From positions 124,001-188,000 of the forward strand of contig NZ_SLVB01000006.1 in the NCBI RefSeq assembly GCF_004341845.1: a DNA stretch of 64,000 bases, given 5' to 3'. A program made the position numbers and the translations under genes. Origin of the DNA: Novosphingobium sp. PhB165. GTDB taxonomy: Bacteria; Pseudomonadota; Alphaproteobacteria; Sphingomonadales; Sphingomonadaceae. A model generated the notes under the pieces. The model made no database searches. It saw only the letters and a list, made by a program, of their open reading frames with translations, and had not been told where the DNA came from. The stretch's first letter is position 1, and every line of letters begins with the position of its first letter. Below, one piece after another: positions 10,853 through 21,998 of this stretch.

Positions 10853-12379
10853 ATGGCGAGTTTGATGCGGTTCGGTTGCAGCGTGCTGGCGGTTGTCGCG
10901 GCAACGGGGCTCGTGGCACAGCCGGTGCTGGCCCAGAAGGTTGATGGCACGCAGGCCGCAAAGCCCGTGAAACCGCCAAAGCCCAAGGCTTTGTCGACGC
11001 CGACGTCGATCCTGCCGGTTTCCCAATCGACGGCGGCGCCGAAGCCGGTGCCGACGTCGACGGCCCAGCCCAAGGCCACGCCTTCGGGCGTTCCGACTGC
11101 GACGCCGACCGGGGTGCCTTCGGGAACGCCGACTGGAACGCCGACCGGCGCCCCCACCGCTGCCGCCGCGACGGCGCAGCCGGGCCAGCACGATACCTTG
11201 CTGGCCGAACCGGTGATGTCGTGGTCGCTGTCCGACGCCAAGGCGCTGCTCCAGACCATCGAGTATATCGGCAAGGAAGGCCTGATCCCGGCGGACTACC
11301 AGCCCGCCGCGCTCAGGGCGGCGATCGCCAAGGGCGAGGGCGACGATCTCGACACGCTGGCCAGCCATGTGTTCGGCTGGCTGATCGAGGATCTGCGCGA
11401 CGGCCGCACGCCGATGCCCGCGCGCGTCCAGTGGTTCGCGGTCGATCCCGATCAGGACGTGATGCCCACCGCGCAGATCATGGCGCAGGCGCTTTCCGAC
11501 CACAACGTGGCCGGCGTCGTCGACAAGCTTGCGCCCACCAATCCGGACTATGCCCTGCTCAAGGCCGAGTACAATGCCACGCCGGTCGCCAACAAGGCCA
11601 AGCGCGCGCTGATTCAGGCGAACATGGACCGCTGGCGCTGGTTCGCCCGCGACCTTGGCGACGTATACCTGATGACCAACGTGCCGGAGTTCCAGCTCCG
11701 CCTCGTGGTCCGCAACAAGATCATCCGCACCTACAAGACCGTGGTCGGCAAGCCCGGCCGCACTGCGACGCCGCAGCTGGCTGAAACGGTGACGGCGGTG
11801 GTCTTCAACCCCACCTGGACGGTGCCGCAGTCGATCGTGAAGGGTGAGGGGCTTGGCGCCAAGGTGCTGAACAACCCCGCCTGGGCGAAGTCGGCCGGCT
11901 ACAAGGCGACCAAGAGCGCGGACGGCACGATCACGGTCGTCCAGCAGCCGGGCGCCAGCAATTCGCTGGGCCTGATGAAGATCGACATGCCCAACCCGCA
12001 CGCGATCTACCTGCATGACACGCCGTCCAAGCAGTACTTCAATGCCGACGTGCGCGCCTTCAGCCATGGCTGCATCCGCACCGAACGCGCGGTGGAGCTG
12101 GGCATGACCATGGCCATCCTCGGCGCGCAGAAGAGCGCGACCGAAGCGGCGGAAATCTCGCGCTCCGGCCAGTATACCAAGGTGGAAATGACGCGGACGT
12201 TCCCGGTCTACGTCGCTTATTTCACTTTCGCGCGCGCGATCGACGGCCAGCTTACGGCCTTCAACGACATCTACGGCCGCGACAAGCCGGTGCTCGACAG
12301 CTTCGCCGCCCCGCGTCAGCTCAAGACCACCCAGCGCGCGAGCGAGGAAGAAGTCATCAAGCTGGACAACCCACTTTAA
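10853..12379 (+). CDS. YcbB-type L,D-transpeptidase
   Basis: Periplasmic peptidoglycan enzyme that makes 3-3 cross-links. From the ATG at 10853 it is 508 aa: a signal peptide ending near PVLAQ, then a Pro/Thr-rich linker (TPTGVPSGTPTGTPTGAP), a scaffold domain, and the YkuD catalytic domain with LHDTPSKQYF and the SHGCIR motif (catalytic Cys about 407). The architecture matches the YcbB/LdtD class. The frame is open from 10769, but the hydrophobic signal begins right after 10853. An ATG at 10865 is an alternative start. Confidence 0.88.
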   Translation: MASLMRFGCSVLAVVAATGLVAQPVLAQKVDGTQAAKPVKPPKPKALSTPTSILPVSQSTAAPKPVPTSTAQPKATPSGVPTATPTGVPSGTPTGTPTGAPTAAAATAQPGQHDTLLAEPVMSWSLSDAKALLQTIEYIGKEGLIPADYQPAALRAAIAKGEGDDLDTLASHVFGWLIEDLRDGRTPMPARVQWFAVDPDQDVMPTAQIMAQALSDHNVAGVVDKLAPTNPDYALLKAEYNATPVANKAKRALIQANMDRWRWFARDLGDVYLMTNVPEFQLRLVVRNKIIRTYKTVVGKPGRTATPQLAETVTAVVFNPTWTVPQSIVKGEGLGAKVLNNPAWAKSAGYKATKSADGTITVVQQPGASNSLGLMKIDMPNPHAIYLHDTPSKQYFNADVRAFSHGCIRTERAVELGMTMAILGAQKSATEAAEISRSGQYTKVEMTRTFPVYVAYFTFARAIDGQLTAFNDIYGRDKPVLDSFAAPRQLKTTQRASEEEVIKLDNPL

Positions 12380-12385
12380 GGGACA

Positions 12386-12413
12386 AGGCCCGGGCTCGCA
12401 TGAGTCCGGGCCT
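12386..12413 (+). terminator. hairpin after L,D-transpeptidase gene
   Basis: A 12-bp stem, AGGCCCGGGCTC against GAGTCCGGGCCT with a GCAT loop, lies 7 bp after the stop. It lacks a T-run, so it may only stabilise the 3' end. Confidence 0.4.
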
Positions 12414-12565
12414 GCCTCCTCATCGTCCGACTTGACGAAATGCCGGTGAATGGCGAAGCGACCCGCCGCAACCTTAACGCGCTGGCGATTGCCGGAATTC
12501 GGGGCTTGCCTCACCCGTCACGGGTGCCCACCTAGGCGAACGATGACTGCCCAGGGATACCGATC

Positions 12566-12847
12566 ATGAGCGAGAACACCGACCGCATTGGCGGGGCGAC
12601 CGCCCGGATCGTCGAACTCGAAGCCGAACTCGAAGCCTCGGGCACCACCACGCGCGCGGAGGCTGAACTGGCCCGCGCCAAGGTGCTGCTGCACGAATGG
12701 GTGGACAGCGTCGTCGCCGTGGTCGCCACCCCGGGCGTCGGCCGTGCGGTGCTGATCCACGACAACGGCACCGAATCGCGCATCGCCTCTCCCGACCTTC
12801 CGTTCCGGCTGGCCGTCCCGGTTTCTTTCGACACGCGCGAGAGCTAA
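12566..12847 (+). CDS. small hypothetical protein
   Basis: 93-aa soluble protein I do not recognise. The first half is an acidic, heptad-like helix (ARIVELEAELEASG and AEAELARAKVLLHEWV); the second half looks like short beta strands (VGRAVLIHDNG, FRLAVPVSFD). It is followed after 31 bp by another small gene on the same strand, so the two may form one transcript. The ATG at 12566 lies 15 bp after CAGGGA. Codon use resembles the neighbours. Confidence 0.55.
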   Translation: MSENTDRIGGATARIVELEAELEASGTTTRAEAELARAKVLLHEWVDSVVAVVATPGVGRAVLIHDNGTESRIASPDLPFRLAVPVSFDTRES

Positions 12848-12878
12848 TTCTTCCCTGCCCATTGGCAGGAGTGCGACG

Positions 12879-13178
12879 ATGGTCTGGGATTTGCGGCGGG
12901 CCTTGCTGCGCAAGGAAGAGTTCGAATCGGGGCGCCTTACTGACTTCGAATTCCGCGAGACCGTTCGCACGCTCAAACTGATGGCGCGTGCCTTCGCGGC
13001 CGACGAGGCGGCGATTCTGGAGGCCCTGATCGAGCACGGCTTCGAAACGGCGCTTCTCGGCTTTCCCGAAATGCTGGGCGAGGAGACGCGCGATGCCCTT
13101 TGCCACCGCCTGCGCAAGGAAGCCCGCCAGGCGCTGATCCGGGAGCGCGGAGACCCCACCCCGTATCGACTGGGCTAG
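12879..13178 (+). CDS. small hypothetical protein, paralogue of 19042-19344
   Basis: 99-aa, mostly helical soluble protein of unknown function. Residues 22-60 (DFEFRETVRTLKLMARAF, then the EHGFETAL region) align with residues 30-68 of the small protein at 19042-19344 at about 17 identical positions of 42. The shared pattern is EF-ET-R-LK-AR, DE, then L, HG-E-AL. This conservation between two loci supports it being a real gene family. ATG at 12879 is preceded by GGCAGGAGTGCGACG, a good ribosome binding site. Confidence 0.65.
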   Translation: MVWDLRRALLRKEEFESGRLTDFEFRETVRTLKLMARAFAADEAAILEALIEHGFETALLGFPEMLGEETRDALCHRLRKEARQALIRERGDPTPYRLG

Positions 13179-13188
13179 GAAGCGGCCT

Positions 13189-13641
13189 TCACATGCGCCG
13201 CCGCAGTTTCACCAGCACTTCGTCAAGGCTGGAGAGGAACCGCGAACGATCCGTCTTGCTGAACGGCGGCGGGCCGCCGATCACGTCGCCACCGGCGCGC
13301 AGATCGGCCATGATCGCCCGTGTGGCGATGGCGCTGCCGATCGAGGAGAGGGTGAATGGCTTGCCATTGGGCGCGACCACCTCGGCGCCAAGCTTGAGGC
13401 AGCGATCGGCCAGCAGGATATCGGCGGTGATGACCACGGTGCCGGGCGCCGTGTTCTCCACGATCCAGTCGTCGGCGGCATCGAAGGCATCGCTCACCAC
13501 CTTGCGCGTGATCAGCGGATCCTGCGGAACGCGGATGGGGCTGTTGCTGACGACCACCACCGGCACTTTGTGGCGGGCGGCGACTCTGTAGGTTTCGTCC
13601 TTCACCGGGCAGGCGTCGGCATCGATCAATATGCGGATCAT
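13189..13641 (-). CDS. YaiI/YqxD family protein (UPF0178)
   Basis: 150-aa protein of the UPF0178 (YaiI/YqxD) family with a PIN-like start: MIRILIDADACPVKDE, the family hallmark, then VVVVSNSPI, and the conserved VVITADILLADRCL and PNGKPFTLSSIG blocks. Function unproven in the family; the fold suggests a nuclease relative. The ATG at 13641 is chosen because it begins the conserved region directly; the frame is open to 13683. Convergent with the small gene at 12879-13178. Confidence 0.85.
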   Translation of the reverse strand: MIRILIDADACPVKDETYRVAARHKVPVVVVSNSPIRVPQDPLITRKVVSDAFDAADDWIVENTAPGTVVITADILLADRCLKLGAEVVAPNGKPFTLSSIGSAIATRAIMADLRAGGDVIGGPPPFSKTDRSRFLSSLDEVLVKLRRRM

Positions 13642-13742
13642 GCCGCTCCATAACGCCGGGGCGGGCAAATGGCGAATGGGCATGGACGCGGCTTTGCAGA
13701 TGGCGGCCGGCCTGCGACAGATATCGCAAAGGGGAGAAGGGA

Positions 13743-14204
13743 ATGACCGAAACCGAACGCCTCGCCGCCATCGAGGCCATCCGGCAGGCCAAGGCGCGCT
13801 ACTGGCGCGGTGTCGACCTGGGAGACGGCGATCTGGTCCGCTCGGTCCTCGCCGAGGATTGCGAGCTGGATTATCACGGCTGCTGTACCGATCCCCAATC
13901 GGGCGTGGACCATCTTCCCGCGATGAACCTCACCTTGCGCGGCCGGGATGCGTGGGTGCCGGACGGCATGGCGCGCTTCGGCATCGTCAGCGTGCATCAG
14001 GGGCATCAGTCGGAAATAGAGGTGACGGGGCCGGATAGCGCCCGGGGAATCTGGAGTTTTACGGACCGCATGTTCTTCCCGGCCGGCGGCGCGTTTTCGC
14101 GTCTCACGGGCTATGGGTTCTATCACGAGGACTATGTGCGGGTGGATGGGGTCTGGTTGATCAAGGCCACGCGCATCACTCGGATCAGGGTGGAGGTGGA
14201 ATAG
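13743..14204 (+). CDS. NTF2-like (SnoaL-type) protein
   Basis: 153-aa cone-shaped alpha+beta barrel protein of the SnoaL/NTF2-like superfamily. It begins with the typical helix (ERLAAIEAIRQAKARYWRGVD), then an acidic barrel strand (LAEDCELDYHG), and ends with a paired strand (GVWLIKATRITRIRVEVE). Such proteins are small isomerases, dehydratases or binding domains; no substrate can be assigned. A start site with GGGGAGAAGGGA 5' of the ATG supports translation. Confidence 0.75.
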   Translation: MTETERLAAIEAIRQAKARYWRGVDLGDGDLVRSVLAEDCELDYHGCCTDPQSGVDHLPAMNLTLRGRDAWVPDGMARFGIVSVHQGHQSEIEVTGPDSARGIWSFTDRMFFPAGGAFSRLTGYGFYHEDYVRVDGVWLIKATRITRIRVEVE

Positions 14205-14281
14205 GCGCGTCGATCCGGGATGTGTGGTTGAATGCGAAGGCCGCTGCATGTCTGGTGGGCCGCTCATCTCCCAAGAACCGA

Positions 14282-14413
14282 CGTCATCCTGAGCTTGCTT
14301 CAGGATCCATCGGGCGGCTTGCTCGGATACGGAAGCAATGTGCGGCGATTGCGCATGGAGCCCAAACATCGCGCTTGCGGACGAATGGATCCTGAAACAA
14401 GTTCAGGATGACG
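14282..14413. repeat. family-1 repeat pair (REPIN-like)
   Basis: Facing family-1 repeats at 14282-14310 (CGTCATCCTGAGCTTG then CTTCAGGATCCAT) and 14385-14413 around a 74-bp spacer. The right inner flank TTGCGGACGAATGGAT resembles the TTGCGGCCCGATGGAT of the GIY-YIG element. No coding sequence inside. Confidence 0.7.
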
Positions 14414-14467
14414 GTTTGCGAGGCGGAGGCCTTCTTTCCGTTTTCGCTGCCCTTCGATCCGGCTCCG

Positions 14468-14524
14468 GCTGATCAATGCCGCTCAGGCTGATCAATCCCG
14501 CTCAGGCTGATCAATCCCGCTCAG
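14468..14524 (+). repeat. tandem repeat, 3 x 19 bp
   Basis: Three back-to-back copies of GCTGATCAATCCCGCTCAG; the first differs by one base. It runs straight into CTGAGCGGGGTGGGG, a tail seen at the end of family-2 repeats. Intergenic, between the SnoaL-like gene and recQ. Confidence 0.85.
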
Positions 14525-14586
14525 GCTGAGCGGGGTGGGGGAGGCGGGGGAGGGAGCAGGCATTACGCGTGCCCCGCGCCGAGCGC

Positions 14587-16443
<1,857 letters not shown>

Positions 16444-16521
16444 TCCCTTGCGATTTTGCCGTGGGGGTAGTCGAGTTCGAGTTACAAAACGGCAAGTTTC
16501 AAGATTCTAGGAGAGGCAAAC

Positions 16522-17367
16522 ATGGCGCAGCGAGTGGCAGTGGTGACCGGGGCAAGTTCCGGCATTGGGCTGGAAACGGCGCGGGCGCTGGCCGCACAGG
16601 GTTTCCGCGTGCTCGGCGTGGGCCGCGATGCCGGGCGCTGCGCGGCGGCGCAGGCGGAACTGGGCTCGGGCGTGGAGATGCTGCGCGGCGATCTGTCGCT
16701 GCTGGCGGAAGCGGACCGGCTGGCGGACGAGATTGCCGCCAAGGTGGACCGCATCGACGTGCTGGTGAACAATGCCGGCGGCATGGCGCGCGAGCCAATC
16801 ACGACGTCGGAGGGTTTCGAGGCCAATTATGCCAGCAATTTCCTGGGCCCCTATGCGTTGACGGCAAGGCTGCTGCCACTGCTGCGCAAGGCGGCGACGG
16901 ATGCGCCGGCAGGCAGCGTGCGGATCGTCAACACGGCGTCCGACGGCAGCGAGATGATCCCCGCCATCAACCTTGGCGATCTCCAGAACCTTGGCAACTG
17001 GAGCCCCGGCGCCGCCTATTGCAGCGGCAAGCTGGCCAATGTGCTCCACGCCCGCGCGCTGGCGCCGCGCCTGGCGGATGACGGCATCGTCGCCCATTCG
17101 GTTCATCCGGGTACGGTGGGGAGCAACTTCTTCTCGCACACGCCGGACAGCGTGCAGGCCGCTTACGGCGATGCGCCCAAGCTTTCGTCCGAGCAGGGCG
17201 CGGATACGGTGATCTGGCTGGCTTCGGCCGAGGAGCCGGGTCGTTCCAGCGGCGGCTATTGGTACGAGCGGGCGCCGCGCAAGCCGAACCCGCTGGTGGA
17301 AGACCCGGCCTTTGTCGAGGCGTTCTGGCAAGCGGCAGAGGCGCTGGCGGGAAGGCCCGGAGTCTGA
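16522..17367 (+). CDS. short-chain dehydrogenase/reductase
   Basis: 281-aa NAD(P)-dependent oxidoreductase of the SDR superfamily. The cofactor motif TGASSGIG (9-16), the NNAGG motif, and the active-site YCSGK are present. The overall pattern (retinol-dehydrogenase/WWOX-like, with SVHPGTVGSNFF) suggests an extended-substrate member, but no substrate can be named. ATG at 16522 follows AGGAGAGGCAAAC. It converges on the antiporter gene and the two share a terminator. Confidence 0.85.
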   Translation: MAQRVAVVTGASSGIGLETARALAAQGFRVLGVGRDAGRCAAAQAELGSGVEMLRGDLSLLAEADRLADEIAAKVDRIDVLVNNAGGMAREPITTSEGFEANYASNFLGPYALTARLLPLLRKAATDAPAGSVRIVNTASDGSEMIPAINLGDLQNLGNWSPGAAYCSGKLANVLHARALAPRLADDGIVAHSVHPGTVGSNFFSHTPDSVQAAYGDAPKLSSEQGADTVIWLASAEEPGRSSGGYWYERAPRKPNPLVEDPAFVEAFWQAAEALAGRPGV

Positions 17368-17368
17368 A

Positions 17369-17407
17369 AACGGAAAGGCCGGGATGGTTGTCCCGGCCTT
17401 TTTGTTT
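17369..17407. terminator. bidirectional intrinsic terminator
   Basis: Ten-bp perfect stem AAGGCCGGGA / TCCCGGCCTT with loop TGGTTG, followed by TTTTT on the plus strand and preceded by an A-rich run that gives a U-run on the minus strand. It serves the short-chain dehydrogenase and the antiporter gene. Confidence 0.88.
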
Positions 17408-18604
17408 CAGCCCTTTATCAAGCCGAGCCGCACAAGGCGCGGCTTGACGATCGGCACGGTGAGCATCGTGCTCATCACCGCCATCAGCAGCAGCGGTGAA
17501 GGTCTCCGCCGTGATGATCTTCTTGTCGAGCAGTACGTTGACGAAGATGATCATGATCAGCGCCTTGGTCTGGAGCATCCAGCCGATGATCGAGGCTTCG
17601 CCCTTCTTCCAGCCGAGCAGCTTTCCGGCGAGGTGAATGCCGCCCAGCTTGCCGACCACCGAGGCGACAAGGAACAGCAGCGCCGCGCCGATCACCATCA
17701 CGCCGCCCATTCCCCAGTTCGTGCGCAGGCCGGTGCTGAGGAAGAACACCGGCATCACCGTGAGCAGCAGGAATTCGCGGAAACCATCGAGCTTCTCGCG
17801 CGTGAACCAGTGGGCATCGAGTACCACGCCCGCCAGGAACGCGCCGACCATGAAGTGCAGGCCGGACCAGTCTGCCGCGAAGCCCACCAAGGCCAGCCAG
17901 ATCAGCGAGACATACCAGCGGTCTTCCTCGCGGATGCGCTTGAACAGGGCGCGGACGATGAGGGAGGCGACGGCGAAGGCGACGAGGAACAGGCCCTGAC
18001 GGCCAACGCGCTCCCAGTCGACGAGGATGAGGGCCAGCACACCCCAGATCGCAATGTCGTCCAGGCTGGCATAGCGCAGCAGGCGCTGGCCGAGCGGCTC
18101 GCGGAAGATGCCCAGCTTTTCCATCAACAGTACCAGGATCGGCAGCGCGGTAACCGCGCAGGCCATGCCGATGCCGAGTACGGCTTGCGGATAAGTGCCC
18201 TCGGGCCCGATCCAGCCGGGGGTCTTGAGCAGCAGGGCGGCGGCGACCGAGCCAAGCAGCAGCGGCGTGAGTAGGGCGCAGGCGGCGGTCAACGTCGTTT
18301 CGCCGCGATGCTTCCACGCGTCCGACAGGTCCAGTTCCACGCCCGCCACGAAGACGAACATCATCACCGCCCACCATGCCACGCCATTGAGCGCGGTCAT
18401 CACTTGCGGGTTGAAGACGAATGTGTGGAAGTCCGGCGCGATGCGGCCCAGCACGCCCGGCCCCAGCAGGATACCGCCAATGATCTGGACGACCACCAGC
18501 GGCGCCCAGTGATCGGTACGGAAGAGCCGCCAGATCAGGTACGGCGCGCCCAGTATTACCGTCAGTGCAATCAGATAGATTTCAGTCAGGCCCATTGTGC
18601 CCAT
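17407..18604 (-). pseudogene. cation:proton antiporter (CPA2) with C-terminal frameshift
   Basis: Membrane exchanger of the CPA2 family, about 400 aa with around 11-12 hydrophobic segments (YLIALTVILGAPYLIW, the LGIGMACAVTALPILVLLME ion-site region, YASLDDIAIWG). After TFTA at 17495 the frame breaks: a 10-nt GCTGCTGCTG tract (17485-17494) puts the expected end MAVMSTMLTVPIVKPRL to LGLIKG* (stop 17407-17409) in another frame. Read without the shift, the protein runs on through the terminator and antisense to the dehydrogenase to 16967, giving an Arg/Pro-rich, meaningless tail. Either a sequencing error, a recent mutation, or a shift used in vivo. Start ATG at 18604 or 18595. Confidence 0.75.
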
Positions 18605-18853
18605 CGTCCCCCTTGTTCTTTGGGCCAATGCATGACGTGCGGGCGATAGTTGCGCAATGGGCGGCGGAAGCGTCCGGAGCGGGACTTGTGGAAGTCTTTT
18701 CAAGGCACTGCGCGGTCGGCGTGAAAATTCGTGCACGGCAGGCAATTACGTTCCCCGGATTTCTACGCGGAACGGCCTTAGCGGCTGGGCGGGACGGCGG
18801 CTGGTAATCGAAGGCAGACGGCGGGCACAAACGATTTCACGCCCGCCATGCCT

Positions 18854-19027
18854 AAGGGTCAGGACCTATTAATCACGCCATTCAAGTGTCCCGAAGGGAT
18901 TTGATCAAAATGGCCCAGCGCAGCGTCAGGAAGCCTTGAAATATGGACATATTCCTGCGCCTTCCTTCCTCGCGCTGAGCCATTTTGCTTCAAACCTCGC
19001 AGGTGTGATTAATAGGTCCTGACCCTT
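18854..19027. mobile_element. 174-bp MITE-like hairpin element
   Basis: Perfect 23-bp terminal inverted repeats, AAGGGTCAGGACC then TATTAATCAC (18854-18876), and its reverse complement at 19005-19027. The interior is also an imperfect inverted repeat: CAAAATGGCCCAGCGC (from 18906) faces GCGCTGAGCCATTTTG (18973-18988). No ORF inside. The whole unit can fold into one long hairpin, as non-autonomous transposon derivatives do. No clear target-site duplication. It lies 14 bp before the small gene at 19042 and so supplies its leader. Confidence 0.75.
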
Positions 19028-19041
19028 GGGGAGACCCTGCT

Positions 19042-19344
19042 ATGGGACGTTACTTGTACGATGCGTCGGCGCGTCTTGAGGCCACGCTGGGCGCCAGCGC
19101 GAACGAGTGCCGGGAGGCCATGCTGAGCGAGCTGGAATTCATCGAAACCGCACGCATGCTCAAGATGCTGGCGCGCGAGATGGGGCAGGACGAGGGCATG
19201 GTGGTCGAGCGGCTGGCCCGGCATGGGCTGGAAGCCGCGCTCGACGTGCTGGCGGGCGCGCAGGCTATCGGCCTGAGCGAAGCCTGTCTGTGCCATTATG
19301 CCCGCTGGCGCGACGGCCGGTCAGCACGCCGCAAGGCGCACTGA
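19042..19344 (+). CDS. small hypothetical protein, paralogue of 12879-13178
   Basis: 100-aa, mainly helical soluble protein without a recognised domain. Residues 30-68 (ELEFIETARMLKMLAREM, then the RHGLEAAL region) match the 99-aa protein at 12879-13178. ATG at 19042 is preceded by TTGGGGAGACCCTGCT. Its upstream region is the MITE-like hairpin element, so its promoter was either brought in or replaced by that insertion. Confidence 0.65.
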   Translation: MGRYLYDASARLEATLGASANECREAMLSELEFIETARMLKMLAREMGQDEGMVVERLARHGLEAALDVLAGAQAIGLSEACLCHYARWRDGRSARRKAH

Positions 19345-19357
19345 CCGGAGCTTGGAT

Positions 19358-21982
19358 TCAGTCGAGATTCGGGCGCAGCCAGCGCTCGGCGGTCGGCAGG
19401 TCGATTCCGCGCCGCCCGGCATAGTCTTCCAGCTGGTCGCGGCCGATGCGGGCGACGCCGAAGTACTGGCTGTCCGGGTGGGCGAAGTAGAAGCCCGAGA
19501 CGGCGGCCGTCGGCAGCATGGCCTGGCTCTCGGTCAGCACGATCCCGGCATTGTCCTGCGCCTTCAGCAGGTCGAACAGGATCGGCTTGAGCGAGTGGTC
19601 CGGGCAAGCCGGGTAGCCGGGCGCGGGGCGGATGCCGCGATATTCCTCGCGGATCAGCGCTTCGTTGGTGAACTGCTCGTCCGGTGCATAGCCCCACAGT
19701 TTGGTGCGGACGTGCTGGTGCAGGCGCTCGGCAAAGGCTTCGGCGAAGCGGTCGGCAAGGGCCTTCAGCAGGATGTCCGAATAGTCGTCATGCGCGGCCT
19801 GGAAGCGGGCGAGGTGCGGCTCGATGCCGTGGATGCCCACGGCGAAACCGCCCAGCCAGTCGTCCTGCGTGTCGATGAAGTCGGCAAGGCAGAAGTTGGC
19901 GCGATCGCGCGACTTCTTCACTTGCTGGCGCAGCATCGGCAGGCGGGTGCCGTCTTCGAGAAGTACGTCGTCACCGTCGCGGTGGGCGGGCCAGAAGGCG
20001 CAGACGCCCTTGGCGGTCAGCCACTTCTCGTCGATGATCTTCGTGAGCATCGCCTGCGCATCCGCGAAGAGGTTGCGGGCGCTTTCGCCCACCACTTCGT
20101 CGTTCAGGATCGCCGGGTAGTTGCCCGCCAGTTCCCAGGCGCGGAAGAACGGCGTCCAGTCGAACGTCGCGGCAAGGTCGGCAAGGTCCCATTCCTCGAA
20201 CGTGTGGAGACCCGGCTGGACCGGCGCACCGGGCTTGAGCGCGAAGTCCGGCTTGAAGCCATTGGCGCGGGCGTCGGCGATGGGGAGCAGTTCGCTCTGC
20301 CCCTTGCCGGCGCGGGCGACGCGGACCTTTTCGTATTCGTCGGCGACAGTGGTGACGAAGCCTTCGGCCTGCGTATCGGACAATAGCTGCGAGGCGACGC
20401 CGACCGCGCGGCTGGCGTCGAGCACGTGGATCACCGGGCCCTTGTAGGCCGGATCGATGCGCAGCGCGGTATGGACCTTGGAGGTCGTGGCGCCGCCGAT
20501 CAGCAGCGGGATGGTCATCTCCGCACGCTGCATTTCCTCGGCCACGGTCACCATCTCGTCGAGCGAGGGGGTGATGAGGCCGGAGAGGCCGATGATGTCG
20601 GCATCGTTCTCGTTGGCGGATTCGAGGATCTTCGACCACGGCACCATGACGCCAAGGTCGATCACCTCGTAGCCATTGCACTGAAGCACGACGCCGACGA
20701 TGTTCTTGCCGATGTCATGGACGTCGCCCTTGACGGTGGCCATGATGATGCGGCCCTTGGCCTTGGCGCCGGCTTCCTTCTCCGCCTCGATGAAGGGGAT
20801 CAGGTGGGCCACGGCCTTCTTCATCACGCGCGCGGACTTCACGACTTGCGGCAGGAACATCTTGCCGCTGCCGAACAGGTCACCCACCACGTTCATGCCG
20901 CCCATCAGCGGGCCTTCGATCACTTCGATCGGACGGCCGCCGCGCGCGAAGATCGCGGCGCGGGCTTCCTCGGTATCCTCGACGACATAGGCGTCGATGC
21001 CCTTGACCAGCGCGTGCTCCAGCCGCTTGACCACATCCCAGCCGCGCCATTCCTCGGCGGCCTTCTCGGCAACGGCGTCCTTGCCCTTGAAGCTTTCGGC
21101 AAGGTCGATCAGGCGTTCGGTGGAAGTCTTGCCGTCCTCGCCCACGCCGGGACGGCGCATCATGATGACGTCTTCGCAAGCCTCGCGCAGGGCGGGGTCG
21201 ATCTGGTCGTAGACGTCGAGCTGGCCGGCGTTGACGATCGCCATGTCGAGCCCGGCGGGGATCGCGTGATAGAGGAAGATCGAATGCATCGCGCGCCGCA
21301 CCGTCTCGTTGCCGCGGAACGAGAACGAGAGGTTGGACAGGCCGCCGGAGAAGTGGACATGCGGGCAGCGCTGGCGGATTTCCGCCACCGCCTCGATGAA
21401 GTCCAGCCCGTAGCGGTCATGCTCCTCGATGCCGGTGGCAACCGCGAAGACGTTGGGGTCGAAGATGATATCCTCGGGCGGGAAGCCGATGCCGGTGAGC
21501 AGATCGTAGGCGCGCGCGCAGATCTCGATCTTGCGCTCCTTGGTGTCTGCCTGCCCGGTCTCGTCGAAGGCCATGACGACCACGGCGGCGCCGTAGTCCA
21601 TGCACTTCTTCGCCTGCGCGAGGAACGGCTCGACGCCTTCCTTCATCGAGATGGAATTGACGATCGGCTTGCCCGACACGCACTTGAGGCCCGCCTCGAT
21701 CACGTCCCACTTCGAGGAGTCGACCATGACCGGCACGCGCGCGATATCGGGCTCGGCGGCGATCAGCTTGAGGAAGGTGGTCATCGCCTCAAGCGCGTCG
21801 AGCAGACCTTCGTCCATGTTGACGTCGATCACTTGCGCGCCGTTTTCCACCTGCTGGCGGGCGACTTCGACGGCGGCGGGATAGTCGCCGGCCATGATCA
21901 GCTTCTTGAACTTGGCCGAGCCGGTGACATTGGTGCGCTCGCCGATATTGACGAAACGGGCGCCGGAAGGTGTGGAGGTCAT
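19358..21982 (-). CDS. metH: methionine synthase, folate/cobalamin/activation domains
   Basis: Second half of cobalamin-dependent methionine synthase, about 874 aa from the ATG at 21982. In order: pterin-binding domain ([19 protein letters not shown] at the start), cobalamin cap and binding domain with the base-off signature DVHDIGKN (D-x-H-x-x-G), and the SAM-dependent reactivation domain ([12 protein letters not shown]). The homocysteine-binding half is a separate gene at 22552-23604. Both halves are intact, so the enzyme works as two chains. Last gene of the metF-metH operon. The frame is open to 22066, but [17 protein letters not shown] is the normal start. Confidence 0.95.
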   Translation of the reverse strand: MTSTPSGARFVNIGERTNVTGSAKFKKLIMAGDYPAAVEVARQQVENGAQVIDVNMDEGLLDALEAMTTFLKLIAAEPDIARVPVMVDSSKWDVIEAGLKCVSGKPIVNSISMKEGVEPFLAQAKKCMDYGAAVVVMAFDETGQADTKERKIEICARAYDLLTGIGFPPEDIIFDPNVFAVATGIEEHDRYGLDFIEAVAEIRQRCPHVHFSGGLSNLSFSFRGNETVRRAMHSIFLYHAIPAGLDMAIVNAGQLDVYDQIDPALREACEDVIMMRRPGVGEDGKTSTERLIDLAESFKGKDAVAEKAAEEWRGWDVVKRLEHALVKGIDAYVVEDTEEARAAIFARGGRPIEVIEGPLMGGMNVVGDLFGSGKMFLPQVVKSARVMKKAVAHLIPFIEAEKEAGAKAKGRIIMATVKGDVHDIGKNIVGVVLQCNGYEVIDLGVMVPWSKILESANENDADIIGLSGLITPSLDEMVTVAEEMQRAEMTIPLLIGGATTSKVHTALRIDPAYKGPVIHVLDASRAVGVASQLLSDTQAEGFVTTVADEYEKVRVARAGKGQSELLPIADARANGFKPDFALKPGAPVQPGLHTFEEWDLADLAATFDWTPFFRAWELAGNYPAILNDEVVGESARNLFADAQAMLTKIIDEKWLTAKGVCAFWPAHRDGDDVLLEDGTRLPMLRQQVKKSRDRANFCLADFIDTQDDWLGGFAVGIHGIEPHLARFQAAHDDYSDILLKALADRFAEAFAERLHQHVRTKLWGYAPDEQFTNEALIREEYRGIRPAPGYPACPDHSLKPILFDLLKAQDNAGIVLTESQAMLPTAAVSGFYFAHPDSQYFGVARIGRDQLEDYAGRRGIDLPTAERWLRPNLD

Positions 21983-21998
21983 GGAGGTTCCCGTTGGA

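Noticed and set aside
16967-17406. Continuation of the antiporter frame beyond the terminator
   Set aside because: Arg/Pro-rich, antisense to the dehydrogenase and not part of any transporter fold; explained by the frame break at 17485-17494.
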